NCBI GenBank assembly: GCA_004431415.1
Contig: QPMI01000496.1
Coordinates: 186,001-250,000, forward strand
DNA from: Cyanophora paradoxa
Taxonomy: Eukaryota; Glaucocystophyceae; Cyanophorales; Cyanophoraceae
Direction of reading: 5' to 3'
Length of the DNA stretch: 64,000 nucleotides
Positions 22,145 to 30,446 of this stretch are shown in pieces. Below the pieces are notes generated by a model that was not told the DNA's origin, did not search any database, and worked only from the letters and a program-made list of their open reading frames with translations. Each line of letters starts with the position of its first letter. Position 1 is the stretch's first letter. The position numbers were made by a program, and so were the translations under genes.

Positions 22145-23503
22145 CGAAGAGGTCAATCGTGCCGGGCGGGGCGCCCGTGCGAGCCGGCGAGCGCTCGTCG
22201 CCGGTGAGGAAGAGCTCGTCGCTGTGGCTCAGAAGCGCCTGCGGCTCGCAGGCCGGGTCCGGAATGAAGAGCTTCGTGAACTCGGCATAGTGCCACTGGG
22301 CCGGGATCGCGGCAGGCGACTGCAGCGTCGCCTTCTCCAGAATGTACGCCTGCGACCCGAAGGAAACTGCGCACGCGCAAGCGCGAAGAGTTAAGAAGAG
22401 CTAAGAAGAAGAGCCAGGAACGAAGAAGAACAGCCCCACCGTCAAGCAGGCTGACGGAGATGGCGCCCCCGATCGGGAAGAAGTTTTTTTTTTATCAATG
22501 AATTCGCACACACCGAGACAATACGGCTAATGATAGAACTGAGGTGTCCGTAAAGTGTCAAGTCGAAAGATGAGCCTACTGGTTACGCCGGGTAGGGAAC
22601 CTATCAGCCATCGGACAGGGTGGAGCTAGTCCGATCGGGAAGAAGAGGCGGCCCGCCTCCATGCTAGCATCGTAGGCCTCCGAAATGAGCCCAAGAGGCA
22701 CGATCATCGTGTTCTGCTGCGGAATGGCCGTCTGCACGGAGCCTGCGGGGTGCGCGTCGGCTCTCCGAGGCTCTGGGGTTCGAGCAGCGGCACTGCTCAC
22801 CCGATATTTGGATGAAATCCTTCATCGTCTCCATGACGATGCGGGTGCGGCCGCCCCCTGTCTCCGGCTCAATGCCGATGGCGCGAGCCGTGTCCTCGAG
22901 CCAGCTCTCCACAACCTGCACGAGCGTGGCCTCAGCGGGATGGAATTCCGCAAGAAGGATGCCAAAAAGACAACGCGCCAGCTGATCGAAGGAGCCGACG
23001 AGGGTCCAGCTGCACGTCTTGAAGTCCTCCTGCGGGCGACCGCCCGTGCCGCCTGGCCGAGGAAGACCGCCGCGTGGTAGGATTCCGAGCAGAACGAAGT
23101 GAACATCCGCTGCACAAACGGGAGGTGACTACGGCCCTGCCGTAGGGGTTGATACGCTTCGGGAGGATCTTGTTGCGGAACACCGAGCGCGCGACCTCCG
23201 CTTCGGGATGCCCTTCTGCGCGTCCGAAATGTGAGGAAGTGGCGAGAAGTGAAGGCAGAGGGCGGCGAGAGCGCAGCCACGTCGCGAACCTGCAAGGCGC
23301 GGGTCTGGATTCTGCAGGCTGCGCAGGGCGCCTCGACTGAGGCGCATACTCCGCGGCGGCGTGTAGTAAGGCGACTGCTGCACGGCGTTGGCTGCATTCT
23401 GCGCTGCGCCTGCCGCCAGCGCCGCGAAAACGGGATGCAGAGGCGGGACGTAGTCCGAGAGGAACGCCGCTGGAAAGCTCGTGCGCACGTCGTCGAGGGC
23501 CAT
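22120..23503 (-). pseudogene. Unknown gene in the inverted-repeat block, broken by a SINE-like insertion
   Basis: Not recognised. Start ATG at 23503 (MALDDVRTSFPAAFLSDYVP). Exons 23503-23350, 23215-23133, 23109-23068, 23029-22801 and one starting at 22742 join in phase, and the next begins at 22366 (SFGSQAYILEKATLQSP). Typical segments are FRNKILPKRINPYG, FDQLARCLFGILLAEFHP, VVESWLEDTARAIGIEP and TRIVMETMKDFIQI. The exon starting at 22742 is interrupted at 22630-22484 by a 147-bp insert flanked by a 15-bp direct repeat. Removing the insert and one repeat copy returns the exon exactly to frame and to the phase needed by the next exon; as it stands, the frame meets a stop at 22576. The 3' end is uncertain (about 22120). 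Confidence 0.62.
22484..22630 (-). mobile_element. SINE-like retroposon with poly(A) tail
   Basis: Read on the minus strand, this 147-bp segment begins ACTAGCTCCACCC and ends in ten A residues. It is flanked by a perfect 15-bp direct repeat (CCGATCGGGAAGAAG at 22469-22483 and 22631-22645), typical of target-primed insertion by LINE machinery. A sequence TGGCTGATAGG fits the pol III A-box pattern, and about 41 bases further a TTCGACT word resembles the B-box core, with tRNA-like spacing. It sits inside a coding exon. No second copy was seen in this window. Confidence 0.75.
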
Positions 23504-23736
23504 TGCGAGCGACGCTGAGCGTTGGGTCGCTGATCTGGGTCGCTGATAGCGCTGTGCAGGAGGCGCGCTGTGTGCTGACGTCTATACCCGGCGACCGAAA
23601 TTCTCCCTTCCGCCGGCGTTAAAACCATATATGCATGCACTGATAGAAAGAAATAAGCTCTATGAGAATGTTTATTAAAAAAGGTCTAATTGACGAGCGT
23701 AGGCATTTTCCAAGTCGACTTGTTCCCCCCCCCTGT

Positions 23737-23781
23737 CAGCCAAGTCGAATTGCGGGGACCGACTTTTTTTCGCGAGCTGTG
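23737..23781 (-). repeat. Right terminal inverted repeat
   Basis: Reverse complement of 19789-19833 with one mismatch. It runs from CAGCCAAGTCGAATTGCGG to the outer end CGCGAGCTGTG, followed by the flanking TGCC. Confidence 0.8.
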
Positions 23782-23785
23782 TGCC

Positions 23786-24508
23786 GGGCGCCATGCTGCG
23801 ACAGCCTGCGAGCCTGCGAGCCGGCGGCGCGGCGCCTGCGCATGCGGCATGCGTCGCCTGCAGGCTGCAGCCTGCAGCTGCGAGCCTGCGACAGCCTGCA
23901 GCTGCGAGCCTGCGACTCTGCGAGCCTGCCGCTGCGACACGCGTACTAGTACGTATACGCCGGCGGCGGCGGCAGCAGTAGCAGCAGCAGCAGCAGCGCT
24001 CAGCGGCTAGCGATCATCCGATCGATCAGCTGCAGATCGATTTCAGCTAGCTAGCGGGCACGCGAGGTGCGCACGGTGCTTTAAGCTCGTTTAGTAGAAG
24101 GACGCGCGTATGTTGATCATGCATATATATATGAGGCCCCTGCAAGCTTCTGGCCCAGTGGATTCAAGGTCAATGCGGCCTCCGGGCATCTTAGATCGAC
24201 CACGCAGCTGCAGGCCATGCGCCAGGACTAGCTCTCCGAGGCCCCGGCCTATTCGTAGCCTTGTAGGCCTAACCGTTCCGTGTGCACGATATCGAATGTA
24301 CTAGATTTGCGGCTGCGCATGCGCATACCCTAATTTTATAACGTGAACGGGCCCCTTACCGGCGCCCAAACTTCCTTGCATTCGAAGGCGCCAACCCGGC
24401 GGCCGCGGCCGCGGCCGGCGCCGCGGCCGACCTGCTGAGCTGTGGGCGTGGTGCTCGCAATATTCATCGCGCACGTGCGCAGGTCTTTCAAGTCGAGAAA
24501 AATTCCGA
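23786..24508. other. Right flank of the inverted-repeat block
   Basis: From 23795 to about 23940 the DNA consists of imperfect repeats of GCCTGCGA/GCTGCAGC words. A CGG/CAG short repeat follows at 23958-23998. Around 24375-24450 a run coding for alanine (GCGGCCGCGGCC repeats) could be an upstream exon of the next gene, but the join is not secure. Confidence 0.4.
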
Positions 24509-25514
24509 ATGCCGAGCTTGAGCTGCCCTGGCAATGCGATCCCCATCGTGCCAGAATCGCTTACACCGGGCGTGACCACCACGGAGGCGGTCTGGACGAT
24601 CTATGAGACCGCCGTGCGCACGATGCTGTGCTCGTTTATTTAAAAAAAACCGCTGACATGGAATATCGTTGCCGTTGCAGTCCAAGAATGTCAACGATGC
24701 ACAGTGGTATGACTTCAAGCCGGCGAAGCCGGGGAAGGCCCTGGCGCTGAGGCCGAACCAATATCCCGACGATGCCCTCTACTCCGGCTTCAAAGTCTGC
24801 TGCCCCAAGGGTGCGCTTCAACTATAAAGCATGTCATTCACTCCTTAGCGTAAGTCATTCTTGGCTGCGCAGGAACCACGTGGGTTGTTGCGAAGGCATC
24901 GAATGGGAAAGCCCACTGCTGCAGCGGCAGGCCGCCTAAGCACGCGGACGCGCGTGACGTGTACAAAGCAACTTGCCGAGGTGCGAATTCGAGTTTTTGT
25001 GGATCCGCGGCCGCAGATCTAGATTTCTGAGCGTTCACGTTAACGCTGAATTGAAAACTTTGCAAACCATGGTCCGTATATATATATACTCCTTTTAATT
25101 CGCATTATTTTGTGCGCAGACAGCGGCTGGGATTTCCCGTGGCGCCACGACGCGGGCCCGAACTTCCTCGGCAACGGGCAGTTCATCGGGGCCTTCCAGC
25201 TCGACTCGGAGACCCTCGCGGTCGTGCCGTACGCGGCGGACGCGGAGGCCGCCGCCGACGTCAACGCCGCCTCCCTCGAGGTCCGACCCGCCCGGCCGCG
25301 TCCCGACCGGCCCGACCCGAGCTCCCACGAGGCCGGCGCCTGGGCCCCGGCCCCGGCCCGGCGCGGCGCGCTCGGCTCGCGATCGACGCGTCGGCCGCAG
25401 GGGGAGGACGGGGCGCTCGGGGAGGCCTTCGGGGCGGAGGGCGACGGGACGGTGGGGTACGGCTTTGCGGACGAGTCGGCCCTCGCCGACCGCCTCGCCG
25501 CCTCACTCCTCTAG
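24509..25514 (+). CDS. Small cysteine-containing protein of unknown function
   Basis: Not recognised. Five exons join in phase: 24509-24613, 24681-24810, 24873-24980, 25120-25280, 25401-25514, with TAG at 25512. The product begins MPSLSCPGNAIPIVPESLTP. It continues with an aromatic segment (NDAQWYDFKPAKPGKALAL), two vicinal cysteine pairs (FKVCCPKGTTWVV and KAHCCSGRPPKH), a third cysteine (YKATCRD) and a conserved-looking stretch SGWDFPWRHDAGPNFLGNG. It ends acidic and glycine-rich. The reading frame is open upstream to an AG at 24482, so 24509 may be an internal methionine and 5' exons may be missing. Cysteine pairs suggest a secreted or lumenal protein, but no signal peptide is present in this model. 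Confidence 0.58.
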
Positions 25515-26604
25515 ATACGTATACGGCCCGCTCGATGAGCCGAGCTATATATACTGGCTCACCTAGCTACAGTCCAGGCCGAGCTGATTCGAATTGAGCC
25601 ATATATATATATATACACCGTGCACGTGCACGTGGAGGCGTCCTGTGGGCGGGGGGGAGGGGGGGGGGCGGAGCTAGACGACTACGACCCCGCGCGGCCG
25701 CCGGCGAGGACGAAGCTGGCGGACACGTGCACGGCGACGCCGAAGCCGGCGACGTCGACGTCGACGATTCCCAATAGAACAGCCCCTACACAAACCAGAT
25801 TAACGCGCTTGTAGGCCCTAGCAAGTTCTTTCCAGATAGTTCAGCTCGACCGTTTTCTTTCCTCTTCCTTTTGCGCTTCCAAAACCAGACTAGCACGCCT
25901 TACCGGCTACCGGCTCTTTCCCGATAGCTCAGCTCGACCGCTTCCATTTCCTTTCCAGCAACCGAAGCACGAGCTCGAGCCCAGCCGTATACCACAAGAG
26001 TCCCCCCCCCCGCCCGCGCCCTCCCCCCCCCCCCCTCTCCTTCCACCCCCGATAGTGCCGACCACCCCCCCCCCCCCCCCCCCCCCGCCGCCCGCCCACG
26101 TCCATGTCCGCTCTCCGCTACCGATCGCGACCACCGGGGTACCCTCCCGCGCCCAGAACGATATTTCCCCCCATTCACTGCACTGTAGCACCACAGATAC
26201 CACAGCATGTCCATGTACGTCTTTGTGGCCCCCCAGGCCAGCTGCAGCGGGATCATACGCTGGGCAGGCCTGATTCAAATGTACTGACATGCCCCCCGGG
26301 AGCTTTTCCAAAAATAACACCGTGGGGGCGGCGCCCTCATGATCACCCCTCCTGAAAAAACGCCATACAAGTCCAGCCGAAATTAAAGCGGAGCACAGCG
26401 AGTGACTGGCGCGAGACCGGGCAGGTAGGAAGTGCATTTTATAATTAGATCAGCCGAGATGAAAAACATTTTTGGTCTCCCGCCAGAAGCTCGCCGCGCG
26501 AAAGTTGGCCTCGGGGGTCGCTGCGCCCCGACCCCCTCTTCAGCCCTCGACAGCGCAAGGCAGCTCAAGGCCCGCCCAGGCCCCCCCCGCGCTCTCCCCA
26601 TCTG

Positions 26605-26690
26605 CCCTTCCCGGCGCGGGACTCGAACGCTGGAGCAATAAGACGCCGGCCGGGTGCACTGCTAGCTCGGCTAGCTCGCCGCGAAACTGG
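26605..26690 (-). pseudogene. tRNA-like relic with pol III A and B boxes
   Basis: On the minus strand TAGCCGAGCTAG fits an A box and, 45 bases later, GTTCGAGTCC fits a B box, the spacing found in tRNA genes. A matching acceptor stem, a paired T stem and a clear anticodon stem are missing, so this is not a functional tRNA. A decayed tRNA gene or a tRNA-derived SINE head are the likely explanations. Confidence 0.35.
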
Positions 26691-27194
26691 CCTTTTCCTC
26701 GTCGCCTTTCTATGGCCATACATCTAGGAAAATTTTGTACCGCGTCCGCGAGAGACTGAGCATCAGATATGCATTAAACGCTCGTGTTAAACGTGTTAGC
26801 TCGTGTTAAACGCTTCGGTCTCTCGCCAATCGCTCCCCCTAGTTTAATCGAGCCGAACTGAACAGATCCAATTCTGTGCATGCATTTATATTGAATTTAA
26901 TGGTCATAATCAGCGATCGCAAGGCACGACTCAAGGCAGCGCGGGCCGGGGCAAATTAAAGGGCGGGGAGGGAGGCCTAGGCCCTGCGCTAAGCTTGCTT
27001 CGAAGCGAGCTCGAGCTCGAGCTCGCCCGTCATCTTGTGATAGATTGCTCGCGATCGGTGCGCGTGTTCAGTGCACGTGACAGGGGTATACGTATATATC
27101 GATCGATGGCGAGATTCGAACATGCGCATGCTTGATGCCCTCCCCGCTTCCCCCCTCCTTCGGCCCCCCAGGCCATGAATGACCCCCGACCCCC

Positions 27195-27400
27195 TGCGAC
27201 TCTCCGGGCTTCGGCCCCTCCCCAGGCTTCGGCCCCCCCCCTGGCTTCGGCCCCCCACCTGACTTCGGCCACCCCCCCGCGGCCGGCTTCGGCCCCCCGT
27301 TTGACTTCGGCCACCCCCTCGGCTTCGGCCACCCCCTCGGCTTCGGCCACCCCCTTGGCTTCGGCCATCCCCCCGGCTTCGGCCGACCCCTCCCGGCCCC
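27195..27400 (+). repeat. GCTTCGGCC minisatellite
   Basis: About a dozen degenerate copies of GGCTTCGGCCACCCCCT-like units of 14 to 21 bp. The word GCTTCGGCC is invariant in most units while the C-rich spacer varies. Open frames across it are by-products of the repeat. Confidence 0.75.
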
Positions 27401-27934
27401 TCGCAGCTCGACTCGCTCTCCGGCTCCCGGCCTCCAGGCTCTCTGCTCCACCTAGGCCTGTAACTGCCCGCGCTCCCTCCACTCGGTTATATAATTATCC
27501 CCGCTCCCCTCCCCGCCCCGCCCCGGCCCGCATCCGCTGCCCACCCCCTGCTGCCGCCTCTGCCTACTCCCTCTAGATCTCCTTCCCCCTCTCCTCCTCC
27601 TACCACCTTCTTCGCCTCGACAAGACGGGGCACCGACTAATCGGTGCCCTGGGGCGCAGGTGAAGAGGAGGGAGAAGGAGGCCTAGGGGCGGGGATGAGG
27701 AGGGGTGGACTCCCGGGAGGAGCGGCGGCAAGGGAGGGCGACGGACTGCGGGACATTTCACTTCCAGGGCTCATGAGGGATGGAGGAGTTGATCAAGGGG
27801 TGGGCGCGCGGGTCTGGCTGCGGCTATCACCAAAAACCATGGCTCCCCCACTCAGGCGAACCTCCCATATTGAGCGACCCATGGCCGGCAACTAGCTATA
27901 GCTAGCATCTTCGGCTAGATAGATGACCGGTCGG

Positions 27935-28090
27935 AAGGGCACGTCACGTAGAACATTGGTGCATGTGCCGTGGTGTAGCGTCACGTAGAACATTGATACA
28001 TGTGCCGTGGTGTATCAATGCGACGTCCACTTTTGCAAAAAAAAAAAAAAAGTGGTGTATCAATGCGACGTCCACTTTTGCAAAAAAACC
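27935..28090 (+). repeat. Nested direct duplications with internal A-tracts
   Basis: A unit beginning CACGTAGAACATTG and ending GTGCCGTGGTGTA occurs twice (about 27942-28013). It is followed by a 37-bp unit, GTGGTGTATCAATGCGACG through CCACTTTTGCAAAAAAA, occurring twice (about 28007-28088). The first A-tract is 15 bases long. The order suggests successive duplications, possibly around a retroposed 3' end. Confidence 0.75.
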
Positions 28091-28357
28091 GCTTCCCCCT
28101 TCCTTCCCCACGGGCCCGGCGGCCCCTCCGGATCCCCGCGCGTGCGCCCCCCCCCTCTCCCCATCCCCCTCCCTCTTCCCAACCCCCCAGTCCCCCCCCA
28201 GCTCCTTAGGCCTCCCCCAGCAGCTTCGGATCCGTATACGTGCTGAGTATGAGAGTACAGATAAGCAATGACAAAAAAAGAAAGCGATTCTGTCTTCTCC
28301 AAAAAAGCGAACGAGAACTGATCATGATCTACAGCGAAATCGAATCTACAGTTGCAG

Positions 28358-28390
28358 TCTACCATATGCATATGCATATGCATATGCATG
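28358..28390. repeat. CATATG/ATGCAT microsatellite
   Basis: Four to five copies of the hexamer CATATG within CCATATGCATATGCATATGC. Similar single copies recur at 28460 and 28508. Confidence 0.8.
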
Positions 28391-28559
28391 GACATTCCAT
28401 GCATGTGCATGTATACATACATACGCTCAAATCTACAGCGAATCTACAATTGCAATCTACCATATGCATGGCCATGGCCACTAGTACTGTAGCTGGGCCA
28501 TTCCATGTACATATGCATGTACGTATACAGCTAGCTATATATAGCTCGGGCTGGCGAGC

Positions 28560-30446
28560 TCAGATCTCGAAGTTGAAGTCGGCGGGGCGGGCGCGGCGCG
28601 GGATGGCGACGGCGCGCGAGGGCCCGATCTTCATGTGCCGCGCGAAGTCGTCCAGGAGCCGCGCGTCCTCCTCGTCCGCGCTGTCCAGGTCCACGTCCGT
28701 CTTCAGCTCCAGCTCGCTGCCGCGGCGGTCAGTGAAGCGCAGTTAGCTATAGCCTAGCCTCGAGCGCGGCGATTATCTATTGACTAGTACTGGATTATCG
28801 ATTAAATATTCGGCGCTAGGCTCGCCGGTTTGATTGGAGCGCACCTCGCCTCGTCGTCGCCCTCCTCCTCGAGGGTGAAGAGGACGCCCTCGCCCCGCCG
28901 CAGCCGCTTGGGGTCGCGCCCGCGCGAGGCCGTCTTCCCGACCTTCCGCCTCTGCGCCGGCGCCCGCTGGGCTTCAGAAGACGATGCCCTAGATATAGCA
29001 TATAATTATAATTTAAATTGTATACGTACCACGGTCTCGCAGAGTGGGGTGGGGCGCGTGCGGGATCCAGACTGCAGGTGCTCTTCGATGGTCCTCAAAT
29101 GCTCGAGGAATCTGGGTTCGAAAGCGAATTATATCGAAAGAAATACAATAACGCTTACGCAAAGAAGCTTAATAGAAGTGCGCACTGGCAGAGGTCCGAG
29201 TCGCCGGCGATAGCGAAGAGGGCCCTCCTCAGCTTCGCCTCGCCCACCTCGCTGCCCTCGCGCCGGCAGGCGGCCGCGACGCACGCCGCGACGAGGGCGT
29301 CGTCCCGGTGGAGCGGCGAGGCGTGGTGCGCGTGCGGCGGGCGCGTTCGAGCAATCTGGCGGAGCAGGACGGCTGCCGCGCGTGGTCGCAAATCAGAGAT
29401 TTATTTCTATCAATTCAAAGCGCTCAAATACACTCAATTGTAAGCGCACCAGCTTTCGGCGGTGACGCTTCGAGGATGGCACGGACGGCTTCCAATGTTG
29501 AATCCTTCAGGGACTGGATCTCGAGGTCAAGGGACAGCAGGTAGAGAGGAACTGCGCATGCGGTCGAAACATGAATAGAAGTTGCGGTTTTCGACACGTC
29601 CGCGCCGTTCAAATCTATCGACCGCGGCCGCGCGCGCCCCGACGCATGCGGCTGCTCGCTCGAGCTCACCGACGTTGGAGTCTTCTATCTCGATCGGTAT
29701 CCCGTACAGATAGTTGAGGAGCAACGGGAAGGCATCGTCAAGGGATGGCGCTCCAAGATTGACCTCGACGGGGCTGCCGTGTGCTGCGCGCACATTGTCG
29801 GCATCGTGAGCTCGAGCTCGCTTACGTATACCACATTTCGATATCGATATCGCTGGGGCGCTTTGTAATGAATTGGATATCGACGGACGCACGTCGGGCG
29901 CCTGAAACAATCTTGTCCAGTGTCTTCGACTGCGCTCCAAGGATGATTCTGCGCGTGCACGTGCACGGGCGCCGCGACGTGCAATCAGAGATTCTGTCCC
30001 GGTCACTGTTCCGTTCGGTTTTTATCCGAGACCCACCTGTGCACAGAAAATACTCTGCCGTTGTCCAGCCTCAGTTTTGCGTCAGAATACCTGCGCGTGC
30101 GGTAACCGGTGGAGCGGCTTGTTAGACATAAAAACAGAAAGCTGTATATAACATTTAGTACGTACTTTACAGCTAGTATCGCTATTGCATTATGGTCTAC
30201 ATCTTATCAAAATATAGCGTTTTGAAAGCATATGCACATGCATCATGCGGCGAACCTGCCCGACTCCATAAAGTATCGCAGAGCCAAGGCTGCGTTCGAG
30301 CATGTCCTCATTCGTACAGCTGCCGACGGCGTGGAGCGTGCGATTGGGGTCGAGCATGCGCTTCCGGCCTCGCTCTTTAAACAGCCGTCTTGTGCGTGGG
30401 CGCCGGCGCCAGCCGTGGCATGTGCAGGATACGGCGCTGAAGGCAT
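28560..30446 (-). CDS. BTB/POZ-domain protein
   Basis: Nine exons join with consistent phase: 30446-30256, 30090-30037, 29948-29893, 29783-29670, 29614-29450, 29372-29186, 29111-29030, 28951-28845 and 28716-28560, giving about 370 residues. The BTB fold is read across exons 1-5: FMESGRYSDAKLRLDNGRVF, SVHRIILGAQSKTLDKIVSG, DDAFPLLLNYLYGIPIEI, then a helical stretch VPLYLLSLDLEIQSLKD. BTB domains dimerise and often act as substrate adaptors for cullin-3 ubiquitin ligases. The C-terminal half has no domain I recognise: a helical cysteine-containing stretch (DDALVAACVAAACRREG), FLEHLRTIEEHLQSG, a basic stretch (GRDPKRLRRGEG) and an acidic segment before PADFNFEI. The start could be further upstream in the same frame (a methionine at about 30509). 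Confidence 0.8.

Larger units (their letters stand above)
19785..23785. mobile_element. Candidate TIR element of about 4 kb with 4-bp target duplication
   Basis: Two 45-bp inverted repeats, 19789-19833 and 23737-23781, match at 44 of 45 positions. The outer ends read CACAGCTCGCG at left and CGCGAGCTGTG at right. Directly outside them the 4-bp word TGCC occurs on both sides (19785-19788 and 23782-23785), as expected of a target-site duplication. No homology extends outside the repeats. Inside are two convergent intron-containing genes (19981-22012 and 22120-23503). Neither shows a transposase motif I can recognise. CACAG-type ends with short target duplications occur in some CACTA/Mirage/Chapaev-type DNA transposons, but that assignment is only a suggestion. 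Confidence 0.6.
25515..28559. other. Three-kilobase repeat-rich intergenic region
   Basis: No convincing gene on either strand. It contains C-rich tracts (25990-26090), a tRNA-like A-box/B-box segment (26605-26690), a GCTTCGGCC minisatellite (27195-27400), a nested direct duplication with A-tracts (27935-28090), C-rich DNA (28140-28200) and a CATATG microsatellite (28358-28390). The right end is the 3' flank of the BTB gene. Confidence 0.5.

Noticed and set aside
27195-27400. CRISPR-like array
   Set aside because: Units are 14-21 bp with degenerate, very short spacers in a eukaryotic intergenic region. This is a minisatellite.
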